Below, one piece after another: positions 1-8,500 of a DNA stretch of 11,049 nucleotides. Every line of letters starts with the position of its first letter. Position 1 is the first letter of the stretch. This DNA is from Spirogloea muscicola. Its lineage: Eukaryota > Streptophyta > Zygnematophyceae > Spirogloeales > Spirogloeaceae. Under the pieces are notes generated by a model. It had not been told where the DNA came from. It saw only the letters and a program-made list of their open reading frames with translations, and did not search any database. A program made the position numbers and the translations under genes. The stretch is taken from contig WELB01000207.1 of NCBI GenBank assembly GCA_009602725.1, forward strand, positions 241,500 to 252,548, written 5' to 3'.

Positions 1-283
1 GGGGGGGGGGGGCGTTCCCCGACGACGATGGTCGCGACGACGAGCGGGGGCGGAGGCCGTGCCTCGGCCCGCAATGTCGGCTGTCGGGCCACAAAGAGAA
101 AGCGGCTGCTGATATGAAAGAATCGGCTGTGAAATGCCAGCCAGATGCATACAGGTGTTCCTGACGGAGAACGTTCACAAAGAAAGCAAGCCTCGAACCC
201 TCGACGCCGGCCCTGGCGGTTGCGCCGAACCACAGCCCCCGCCCGTCACCTTCGTCCCCTCTCGTCAGAAGAAAGTGCTCGCC
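1..283. other. Left flank, no gene recognised
   Basis: The window opens with a run of 12 G, which may be an assembly or sequencing artefact at a contig edge. The rest is GC-rich sequence. Short open frames occur on both strands but none has a recognisable protein motif, a codon pattern like the neighbouring genes or a supported splice signal. No promoter element is assigned. Confidence 0.5.
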
Positions 284-350
284 CATTGAGAATAGGGGCT
301 GAACAACCAGCCCGAAAGAGAATGAACAGAGTACAAGAAGGGGGCCTCTC
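284..350 (+). repeat. Diverged dispersed repeat, copy 1 (short)
   Basis: This stretch shares an ordered series of words with positions 418-485 and 10731-10795: a CCATtGAG-like start, then GGGCTGaa, then CCAGCCCgAAAgA, then a GGCCT near the end. Similarity to the other copies fades after about 350, so this copy looks truncated. Its class is unknown. The match was aligned by eye and no percentage identity was computed. Confidence 0.55.
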
Positions 351-417
351 GTCCGCCTGACAAGCCGTGCCCTGGCGTGCTTGCCCCTACAGTACTGCAT
401 CGAAGAAGTGGCACTCC

Positions 418-655
418 CAATGGGGGCAAGGGCTGCGAAAAGCCAGCCCAAAAAGAAGTCACAAAGGTTCAGAGGGGCCTAAGAGCGGTGAGCAGCTACA
501 AAGGGGCCTGAGGATGCAATGGTAAAACAGGGGGAGGATGGATCAGTCAACAAGTACGAGTGAGGAGCCTCGGATCCGACAGGCTAGCTGCCGGGAAGCT
601 ATCACCCTGACGAAAGCCAGAGCCCGCAGCGAGAGCACGGCCAGCTCGCATCGGC
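418..655 (+). repeat. Diverged dispersed repeat, copy 2
   Basis: This copy is collinear with 10731-10955 in the same orientation. Shared words in order are CCAGCCC-AAA, AGAGG-GCCTAA, AGGATGCA-TG, ACGAGTGA, CTAGC-GCCGG, CTGAC-AAAGCCA, CAGC-AAAGCACGGC. It starts about 134 bp after copy 1. It lies just upstream of the importin gene and may overlap its 5' leader. No long coding frame is conserved between copies, so it is more likely a non-coding element (SINE-like, LTR fragment or subtelomeric repeat) than a gene. The class is not identified. Confidence 0.65.
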
Positions 656-732
656 AGCGCCCCTCCCACTTCCCCTTCCCAGGCGGGCCCCCCGTCCCCC
701 ATGGCCGCCGGCCCGGAGCCCCCTCGGCCGTC

Positions 733-1915
733 ATGACGCCGCCCGCCCGCACCGCCGTCGCCTCGCACCTCGCCGCGCTCCTCCAGCCCCCGCCCGGCGC
801 CGCCGCCGCCCAGGCCGCCGCCTCGCGCTGGCTCTGTGACTTCCAGCGCAGCCCCGGCGCATGGGCCGCCGCCGCCGCCATCCTGCAGGATGACCGGCCC
901 CCACCGCCCTTCGAGCTGGCCATGTTCGCCGCCCAGACCCTCCGCTGCAAGGCAAGCACCCGTCCTTCCCCCTGACGTCATCTTCATCAGCTGCCAGGCC
1001 AGCCACGACCTCCTCCCCACCCTGCGCGCCCATGCAGCTGCCTCACCCCCTCCCGGACGCGCAGGTGCAGCTGGCCCTGCACGAGCTTTCGCTCGAGGGG
1101 CGCGCCGCGCTGCAGGACGCGCTCCTCGCGCTCGTCCTCAAGTTCGGCTCGGGCCCCCCGCAGGTGCGCTCAGTCAAGCTAGCTAAGGTGCCATTCGGAG
1201 CCAAGCCAAGACGGCTCGCTGTCCCTTGAGCTTCAGCATTGCGAGGGCTCATGAACAGCCTGCAGGATGGTTGATGGGCCACCGCCTGCGGCTGGAGCCG
1301 GTCCACAGCCCTTGATATTGGCACAGCCAGCAGCTACAGCTGACCCTCCCTTTGGGCTGTGGCTGCCAGCTTCTGACGCAGGTGTGCGTGGCGGTAGCGG
1401 CACTGGAGCTGCAGCAGTGTGGGCCTCCGGGCCAGGCCCCACTGTTGGCCAAGCTGCTGGCCTCCCCGCTTTGGCTGGACCAGGGCGCGGCCGCCCTTCT
1501 GGAGCTCCTCACTGTGCTGGCCGAGGAGTGCACCGACAGCTCGCCTGCGGCCACCCGCGCGCCCGAGCACCGCCGCCATCACTTTGCGCTCGAGGTCTGC
1601 TCTGCCGGTTGCCCCAGCACCGCTCTCCTATCACAACCGAAGCCCCTCCTGCTACTGTGCACCGACCCACCATGAGTGCAGCCGACTGCTAAACCTGAAC
1701 TACACGTGCCGCTCTCTTCAAGCGAGCCAAGTCGTGGCATTGGTGTTCTGCGCGCTGAATGAGGGGTCTTGATCACCCAACCGTGCGGACTGCAGCTGCA
1801 GGAGCAGTCGACGGCTGTTCTGTCATTCCTGGAGCGGCATGCGCACACCCAGTCGCCGGGTGAACCGGGCCTCATACCCCTGCAGCGGCGCGTCTTGCGG
1901 TGCCTCCTGAGCTGG
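733..1915 (+). CDS. MOS14: Importin exons 1-4: N-terminal Ran-binding HEAT region
   Basis: Exon 1 is 733-951, exon 2 is 1065-1163, exon 3 is 1370-1594 and exon 4 is 1796-1915, all joined in phase 0. Exon 1 holds SRWLCDFQRSPGAW and FAAQTLRCK, the importin N-terminal HEAT signature. Exon 2 continues with VQLALHELSLEG and LKFGSGPPQ. Exon 3 holds LLTQVCVAVAALEL and LLELLTVLAEEC. Exon 4 holds LSFLERHA and RVLRCLLSW. Intron 1 begins with GC instead of GT (AAG|gcaagc). For exon 4 the acceptor before 1796 is preferred to one at 1802 because it keeps the spacing seen in plant relatives. GC content is very high up to about 1170. Confidence 0.82.
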
Positions 1916-4900
1916 GTTGGCGGCCATTTTCCAGAACCCTCTTGTGCTTGCTAAGCTAGCTCGAGGCTCTGAGCCCCTTCTCAGCTTGCCTCCCATCTGC
2001 ACTACCTGGCTGTGCTCGTGCAAGTGTTGGCGCGGCGCCAGCCGCTTGTCCTGTGAGCTACTTGGGTACTCATGTGACAACATTATGTGCAGCCCTGTTA
2101 CTATGTCCTATTGCTTGTACGACCCAATCTCCATCTGCCAGAGCCCGCGGGGACGAGCTGATGCTGTGCCTTGTGGTTGGAGGAGTTGCGCAGGTATGTC
2201 TTGGCTGCTTGTCCGAGCTCACGCCAACAGACCTGGCCAAGCAACCCCTATTTGCCTTCACGTTCAATTGCCTTCAGGTCTGGCTGACACGTTTGAAAGC
2301 CTAGCCATGGTACACGTATGCCAACGTTCTGGTCACCTAGCATGTTCTTCCCAATGTATTAGGCGAGGGCTCTACACGGACTTGCGGTCACTTGGGTTTG
2401 TCTACCTTGACATTCACTTGGGTTTGTCTACCCTGACAATCAGGTTGTTGTCAATGCTGAATGACAGAAGAGCTGGCTCCTGTGCAGGTAGAAGCCCTCT
2501 TTGGCAGCGCAGTAGATGTCGTGATTGAGCTTCTGAGCTGGCATCAGGTGCCTCCCCAGCCCTGCCGCCCTTGCTGTGGTCCATCTGCAAGCAACCGAGA
2601 TGACACAATCTGTCCCGCACGGGCAGCAGGGCACGAAGCCCCAGATGCCACCAGACTTAACAGGAGGGCCAGGAGGCTGAAGTCCAAGACCAGAGGTGTG
2701 CTGCTGATGTGCCACACATGCTGTTGCTCTTGCAGTTTATAATACGAAATGCATGGCGGCTTTGCAGGGATTGCCAGCTGTCCTGCTGCCTCATGTGCCG
2801 GCATTGCGGGAGGCGCTGCTGCTGCCAGCTCTGATGCAACGGCAAACCAGCACAGTGGCCACCCTCACGCGACTGCTTGCCGACTTGGGTCATGCTGTGA
2901 GTCTGACTCAACAGCCACAGGGGCAGGTTCTCCTTAGTACGCTGAAGAATCTGGCCCGACCATGACTTTCGTTTCTGACAGCTGCCTGCCATCTGACCAA
3001 CTAAAACAGATCTCTTGAATCCTTCCACCTGCAGGCGCCAGCGCTTGTTGCAGCCTCCACCCATGAAGGCCTGTGTCTTGCAGACAGCCTAATAAGGTGG
3101 TCAAGCACTTGCTGAGCGTTGTGATCCCAACAGTCTATGTATACGTTCTTCTGTGAAAAGGAGGACAATTAATGCTCAAGGTGTCCCTCCTTGAAGGAAT
3201 ATGTGTGTCTTAGGCGGTCTTCGTGATACTGCCTCCTTTCTTTGCCTCCTTTGTTTGCAGATGTGCAGCTTTGCCAAGTGATGAGTGGGACATTCCTGAG
3301 GCTACACTCCCATTCTGGTATGCTGGCAAGTGGTGCTTGGCCTGTCACGCTGGCTGGCAATGTCCGCCATCATGTGACTTTGGCTTCCTGGGTCCCTGTC
3401 GTATTACGAGAACAGTAGTTTAAGCAAGGCTCCCTCTTAAGAAGTGCTTGTGTTAGTGGCTTGTTCCGCGGAGCCCTGGCTTGTGTCAACGGGTGGGTGA
3501 TGTATGAGCTGTCAAAGACAAGACCAGTTCCTACTGCAGGTTCTGTGTTGCTGCTTGCCAAACTTTGTGTGCCTCCCCAGCTTTCAGTATCGCCAGGGTG
3601 CCAATAGATGTCATTGGTTGCCTATACAGGAGCGGGCTTGCGCAGCACCTTTCATCCTCGTCAGTCTGTGCAACAGATGCACGTACAACATTCGGCCCCG
3701 TCTTTGACACCCTCCTTGGGACCCTTCTGACAAGATCTCAGGTGGCTGCTTGCAAAATGCTGTGCACATGCACCACTCTGCACCGTTTTCTGATGGCAGC
3801 TGCATTCTCGTCCTTAGCACCTTGCCAAGCTTGCAAGCAGTCTTCCTTCAGGCAACATGGGCAGTGGAGGTCCAGATCTTCAGGTCTGCTAGGGTCGATA
3901 TATGGTGCAGTACATCCTCAGAGGCACCAACCAACGACGAATATTGGGCTGTGCAGATTGATGGCGGGTGCTCCATCTCGGCAGGAGATGAGGGCAGCTG
4001 GCAGCAGTTCAGGCTGCAGCTGGAGGAAACATTGCTTGACATCTGCAGACTGCTTGGCCCTGCTCGATACCTTGCGCAGGTAGTAACTTGCAAGCACCTA
4101 GTTCGACCTCCGTCCACTGCAGCTGGAGAGACTGTGCTATGCATCTGAAAAGCAATGCTGGTGCTGTGTCAGGTCTTGCACGACGTAGAGGAAAGGCTTG
4201 TCGCAGAGGCGCGCACCTCGTGGCATATTGTGGAAGCCCGTCTTTTTGGCTTACAAACGGTCCGCTCGCACGGCACAGCGTGCTTTAGGAATCAGCAAAC
4301 CGAACGGTACAATGGCTTGTCTGCAGTGCTGCATGTGTGATATGCAAGATGCACGCTGACCAGCGTAGCTGATAAGCAGTCTCTGTTCCGCCCCATGCAG
4401 GCTGCAGATTGTATCCAGGGCTACGCAGATGGTGTTGACCTGACACCTCTCTTTCGCCTCCTTTCTGTCATCCCCGTCATGACAAAGAACCTCTCTACAT
4501 CTGATGCCGGCCTGGTGAGTGCCCCATGCCTGGCAAGCGTGCTGCAGCCGGTTCTGCTGACCACCTGGTTTTGGCCGTACAGCTTGTTTGAGCTCACTGA
4601 TCCACGTTTGGCGCAGGTTCATCAATCTGCTGCGGCAGTGATTGGAGCATATGCACCTACTTTTGCCAGTCGGCCAGAGGCAATCAGTGTCCTATTGTGG
4701 GTGTTCTTTTCTTTTTCTTGGAAGGCACACTGTTCCACCTCCAGCCACATGCTGTCAAGAGTAGAAGAACATGATTGCCGCAGCAGCCTCACTTTTTCTA
4801 GCATTCTTAGAAAATCTGCTACTTACACAAGGCAGACTGTGCAGAGAGGAGCTGGTTGAGGGGCTGGCATGTTCATGGACGCCAGCCACAGTTTCTAGTG

Positions 4901-7900
4901 CTGCTGCCCTCAGGCGACTCTGTGAAGAGGTGGTCCCTTCGACTGCCCAGCAGGACAACTTTCCTTTGGAGCTCCTGTTGCAGGTAGCCGAGGTATGTTG
5001 CAGCTAACAAGTGCTGAGGCAATTTGGCAGACTTGATTCTGTCCAGACTTTATCTTGTCGACATGCCTATAAGAGTGTCATTGTGGCAAGGCTGATCTAG
5101 CTTGTCCTCCTCTGCAGCGGCTGGCTGAGACCTTGTCTTGTTGTCTGCCAGGGTCTTCCAAATATGCCCGTGGAGTCGCAAGTCGAAGCAGACGTGATGT
5201 GCGCAACTGCTATGATATTGATTCACATGGCATTTGTGCCGCGGGCTGTGCATGCCCTGTACTGCCTTCTGCAGCCCATATCAGGCGCCCTTTTGACTCT
5301 TGTACATTCCTTTGCTCCTTTATCTGGACTTTGACTGAATCTGTTGGCAGCACAGCAAACACATGATGCTCACACTGCTCATTGTTCAGGCCTTTCCCGC
5401 CTCTCACCACCGTTGTCTCTGCTGAAGCACTTTGCCTGGATTGTTCATCTGACAGTTAGAAATGCCGGCCACTGAGGCTGAGTCTAGTGCCTATCACCCA
5501 AAGGAGGTGCTTGATACACAGATGCAAGTGCGGCATGCTGCATCTCGTGCCCTTCACAGGTGATGTGGTCTGATGCCTCAGTAGCCTGGTTGTAGCTGTG
5601 CGTAGCTTTGAGGGCTTTAATGCAATCAGAAGTTATCATACTCTTCTCATGATGCATCTTAAATGGAATTTGCAGATTGGGGGTGCTCTGTGGAACACTG
5701 CAGTGGTCTTCCAAGACTGAAGGCACAGTTGACATTTTGATGGGTGTGTGTGGTCCGGCTGTTCAGCGGTTGCTCCTGTCACCCCATCTTGCAGACGAGA
5801 GTCTTGCCTCCGCTACCTGTGCATGCCTATCCACAGCACTGCAGGCTGCAGGTAACACGTCAATTCCTTTGACTCTGCCCCTGTGTTGGACTGCACTCCA
5901 AAAATCATGGCGTAGCTACAGAGCATTCATTGGGTATCAAGAAGGGCCCTTGGGTAGCTATCGATTAGTGAGTCGAGGGGAGGGGAAGGGGNGGGTCTGT
6001 AGGGAGGATCTGTAAGGGCGATGGTCCAAGGATAGGGAAAGAGAGGTTGGAGGGTTGAAGGACCAGGGGAGTAGGTGAATGAGTGGGTGGCTGGGGGGGG
6101 GCATAGGTTCCTTGCTTGATCGTGTGAGATCACATAGAAAGCAATGGTTCCACATAGAAGAGGTGGTATCTCATATGAGCTTGTGCACTAAGTGCAGGGC
6201 CTAGGGGAGAGCTTATGGTGGAGCCGATATTGCAGGCCATGGTTGTTCACTTCTCCTCGGCATCTCCGCACGCTTGCTTCCTTCGAGTTGGTGCGCTTCG
6301 GCAACCTCAGCGTGTATCATAATTTTGTTTCTGTCATCCCTTGCTGCATAGAAAAGGATATGGCTTTTGCTTGTTGGCACAGAATTCACACCAACTTAGG
6401 ACTCTTCAAAATCTACACTTATGTCAGGTTGTGACACCTCCTCTGCTCCGTGCTCGTCAGCTGTTGACGGGTCGCTTCTCCTTCCTGGCAGCTAGTGTGG
6501 TTGTGCAAGAGCATGGTGCTCCTTGGAGAGGGAATGTCCAGCTCTTTGTAGACACTCTTCAAAGTATCACCAACTCCCCAAGCGTGCAAGCCCTCACCTC
6601 TGTTGCAGCATGCGATCAACAGCCAGATATTGCAGAAGCCTTTATGCACTTTGCGGCGGCCTTTGTGCGCTGCACCCCAAAGGTAAGTGACCACGACTGG
6701 ACTTACAGCTTGCAGGGCATGGGAGTCATCCTTTTGAACAAAGTGCCTGCTTTGGTCAACTCAAAGAAGTTGACTAGGCACGACAACTTTACCCGTGAGC
6801 ATGAAGGACGACCTGACGATTCTTCTCAGCATGTCTCAGGACGTTTTGGTCCTGGCAGCTGAGTTGCTCAATCAAGTCCTTGACATAGCAGCCAAGGGCT
6901 GTGCGGCCAAGCATCGGGGTGCAGCATTTGCAGCCTTATCATTCATCTCTGGTGTGTTGTCTCGTTTGCAACATCCTGACGTTGAACTACTCTTGAGTAC
7001 AAGTTGCACATCATCACACAAATAATGACACCACTGCCTAGGACAACGACAGATTGGGTGGATGATGCTGGTTCAGCAGTTAAGAGGACATCTGCTGCTG
7101 GATGCTAAACAAGCTGGAGGCTAATCACGTTGTGCAAGTGTTGTGATTGATGCTGGCAGCATGGCTAGACGTTGCTCTTGATGGGCGGGAAAACATACTT
7201 TCAGCAGCAAAGGGTATTGGGCCCTGTTCCGCAGCTGCAGTAAGGAGTTGCCAGCAGAGTGCAGTTCCTGTGCTCTGTGGCTTACTGCACTCTCTTCTCG
7301 GCATTTCTGCACTGTCTCGAGTGAGTCTTCTTATATTGTAACATAGTATTATGGTGTCCATTCAATCTCTACTAGCATGTCTGCTGTTTTGGCATGCGCT
7401 TATACTGACCACCATAGCTGGTGGACTTTGTCCATGGAACATCAGCTAACGAGCTTTCAACAGTAAATGACCTACTCAGTCTGAATGTCAATGCAACATA
7501 CAGGTACACAAGATATCGGCGGTACTACAGCAACTAGCTGCTCTTGCAGCGAAAGCTTCCACCATGCCAGACCAATGTGCCATTACTTTGCACACATGGC
7601 TTTCCAATAGCGTAAGAGTCAATGCTTGGGGACAGTGTATCTCTCATATGAGGGGCCTCAAGTGCTATGGCAGGTCTGCTCTAGGAGCATGATCATGCTT
7701 ACTTCCCCTCTTCGTTTGTTCTCATTCTTGGCATAGTGTGGGTTTTGCAGTTGTACCTTCTCCCAGATGGCCTTCTTCCTCCTCATCTTTCAGAGGTTGT
7801 GCTCAGAGATTGGACAAGGGCGCTGAGCGCCGCAGGTGCCGAGTTCGTGAGTGGGGGTGATAGTCGAAAAGCCTCGCTTGGCAGCTACTTGCATGGGACT

Positions 7901-7963
7901 GCAGGACGAGAATTGAAGCGAGTAGTTCGCTGCTTTGCTGATTCCCAAAGACGAAGCCCTTGA
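733..7963 (+). CDS. MOS14: Transportin-3 / MOS14-type importin-beta, multi-exon nuclear gene
   Basis: This is a nuclear import receptor of the importin-beta superfamily (TNPO3 in animals, MOS14 in plants). Family members bind RanGTP with N-terminal HEAT repeats and carry cargo, classically SR splicing factors, through nuclear pores. About 24 exons give about 980 residues, close to the 920-960 usual for the family. Collinearity runs from the N-terminal FAAQTLRCK-VQ motif, through LLTVLAEEC, LLADLG, CFLRVASVVV and PDIAEAF, to a C-terminal RELKRVVRCFADSQ and a TGA stop at 7961. The start at 733 is chosen because family similarity begins there; the frame is open further up to an ATG at 538. Nearly all junctions keep phase. 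The doubtful points are a frame break at 1916-1934 and the missing exon 5 donor. IPO13 is the alternative; TNPO3/MOS14 fits the N-terminus better. Family identity is firm; fine exon edges are not. Confidence 0.88.
1916..1934 (+). other. 19-nt frame break: frameshift or ultrashort intron
   Basis: Homology to the family leaves frame 2 after RCLLSW and resumes in frame 3 with NPLVLAKLARGSEPLL at 1935. The 19 bases between begin with gt and end with ccag, and removing them restores the frame exactly. An intron this short would be exceptional outside nucleomorphs and ciliates. A one-base insertion is the simpler reading: frame 2 reads on as VGGHFP, which resembles the family residues expected there. 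Confidence 0.6.
1935..4079 (+). CDS. MOS14: Importin exons 5-11: middle HEAT repeats
   Basis: Exon 5 starts at 1935 and its homology ends near 1985; no convincing donor was found. Exon 6 is 2488-2547 (VEALFGSAVDVVIELL), exon 7 is 2768-2896 (LPAVLLPHVPAL, LTRLLADLGHA), exon 8 is 3035-3096, exon 9 is 3261-3325 (SDEWDIPEATLPFWYA), exon 10 is 3677-3741 (FGPVFDTLLGTLLTRS) and exon 11 is 3957-4079 (WQQFRLQLEETLLDIC). Phases agree: exon 8 ends in phase 2, exon 9 in phase 1, exon 10 in phase 0. The donor of exon 9 is GC (CTG|gcaagt), the only nearby donor that keeps phase. These parts align with the plant segment containing FNFW and the DVLID-like helix. Confidence 0.72.
2389..2440 (+). repeat. 26-bp tandem duplication in an intron
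   Basis: Two 26-bp units, at 2389-2414 and 2415-2440, both begin CACTTGGGTTTGTCTACC and differ at two positions. They lie in the unresolved stretch between importin exons 5 and 6. No function is evident; it looks like a recent slippage or tandem duplication. Confidence 0.85.
4173..5559 (+). CDS. MOS14: Importin exons 12-17: central HEAT repeats
   Basis: Exon 12 is 4173-4259 (TSWHIVEARLFGLQT, the WRPAEA-like helix of relatives), exon 13 is 4401-4514 (LTPLFRLLSVIP), exon 14 is 4617-4696 (AAAVIGAYAPTFA), exon 15 is 4836-4992 (SSAAALRRLCEEV), exon 16 is 5152-5301 (VEADVMCATAMILIHM) and exon 17 is 5522-5559, a 38-nt microexon (VRHAASRALHR). Exon 15 could instead end at 4983; both choices keep frame and 4993 has the stronger donor (GAG|gtatgt). 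The 102-nt intron after exon 13 has no in-frame stop, so keeping it would not break the protein. Confidence 0.75.
5676..7963 (+). CDS. MOS14: Importin exons 18-24: C-terminal HEAT repeats
   Basis: Exon 18 is 5676-5851 (PAVQRLLLSPHLADE), exon 19 is 6198-6290 (MVVHFSSASPHACFL), exon 20 is 6492-6682 (ASVVVQEHG, QPDIAEAFMHFAAAF), exon 21 is 6840 to 6996 or 7002 (KHRGAAFAALSFISG), exon 22 is 7160-7320 (VLCGLLHSLLG), exon 23 is 7504-7611 (ISAVLQQLAALAA) and exon 24 is 7751-7963 (LKRVVRCFADSQ, stop TGA). Exons 18, 19 and 20 interlock through phase-1 junctions, which rebuild the family motif CFL-x-x-AS. In exon 18 the helix matching the RS-domain-binding R-helix of human TNPO3 has no arginine. Confidence 0.82.
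5971..6108 (+). other. G-rich purine tract in importin intron 18
   Basis: This part of the 346-nt intron 5852-6197 is dominated by G and A on the coding strand. It holds closely spaced runs of four G around 5976-5995 and a run of nine G at 6093-6101. The only ambiguous base of the window (position 5992) lies within it. The runs could form a G-quadruplex in DNA or pre-mRNA. The tract includes GGAGGGTTGAAGG, which resembles the terminal repeat unit but is not an array. Confidence 0.7.
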
Positions 7964-8076
7964 TACGCAGCTTGGGTCTCAATGGCGTGTCAACCAGGCA
8001 CGCGAGCACTAAACAAATATTTTCAGGATCTATCATTGTGGCGCCATCGCATGATTTAGCGTTTGATGTGTGACTG

Positions 8077-8190
8077 ACCAGTCTAGAGGATAAAGTCAAG
8101 GTCCAGCTTGAGCAGCTTCAGACTTGCGTGTCTGCCTTTGTCCAGGGGCTTGCTTCTCGACTGCATGCTGTCACGGGCTGGAAATCCTAA
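8077..8190 (+). CDS. Possible orphan 3' exon, unknown protein
   Basis: An open frame of about 37 codons ends at TAA 8188-8190 and reads as a heptad-like helix (LEDKVKVQLEQLQT), then VSAFVQGLASRLHAVTGWK. Codon choice resembles the neighbouring genes. A stop lies just upstream, with a possible acceptor at ...gaccag|T near 8081. It begins about 110 bp after the importin stop, where the importin family normally ends, so it may be an alternative last exon, part of a small separate gene, or a remnant. I do not recognise the protein and no promoter or start is assigned. Confidence 0.3.
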   Translation, partial: TSLEDKVKVQLEQLQTCVSAFVQGLASRLHAVTGWKS

Positions 8191-8294
8191 CCGCATGGCA
8201 TGCTGATTGCGCCAACCCTATGCTTAATCGAGCCACAACTTGACTGACACGGCAGCTCACCCTTAATCTAACGCAACAATTACCACTTCCGGCC
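8191..8294. other. Short intergenic spacer
   Basis: The spacer lies between the possible orphan exon and the degenerate telomere-like block. I see no coding frame, no chlorophyte-type TGTAA polyadenylation signal and no structure that I can support. Confidence 0.4.
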
Positions 8295-8374
8295 AAGGGT
8301 TTAGGTATTAGGGTTAAGGGTCAAGGGCTTAGGGTTTAGGCTTAGGTCAAGCTTTGATGTTTTAGGGTTAAGGG
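8295..8374 (+). repeat. Degenerate interstitial telomere-like repeats
   Basis: About ten imperfect units related to TTTAGGG occur here, including TTTAGG, TATTAGGG, TTAAGGG, TCAAGGG, CTTAGGG and TTTAGGG. They are interrupted once by a short AAGCTTTGATG stretch. The G-rich strand points right, as in the terminal array. It fits a decayed internal telomeric sequence, left by an old chromosome end, a break repair or exchange among subtelomeres. Confidence 0.8.
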
Positions 8375-8500
8375 CCATTCGGGACTCACAAGTCGCTATA
8401 TACTGACTAGTGCTACACAGTTGGTAGTCATTCTCGAAGGTCATGGTCTTTCTTCGCACACTAAGCTTACCACTACGCATTGGCTAGTAGGCTGTGCCCT

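Noticed and set aside
145-360. 71-codon plus-strand open frame
   Set aside because: It has no recognisable motif, overlaps repeat copy 1 and has arginine/proline-rich composition expected from GC-rich non-coding DNA.
543-1033. Long minus-strand open frames (100-157 codons) opposite importin exon 1
   Set aside because: They are shadows of the GC-rich sense strand; their composition (Gly, Arg, Ala) follows from base bias and the plus strand carries the homology.
2389-2440. CRISPR-like or regulatory repeat array
   Set aside because: There are only two directly adjacent units, with no spacers, inside a eukaryotic intron.
6428-6491. Earlier acceptor for importin exon 20 (atgtcag at 6427)
   Set aside because: It gives a frame that duplicates the CFL/FSFL motif and breaks phase with exon 19; the acceptor at 6491 keeps phase and rebuilds the family motif.
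1065-7963. Whole importin gene as a pseudogene
   Set aside because: More than 20 junctions keep phase and coding similarity is continuous; one frame break and one unresolved donor are not enough to call it dead.
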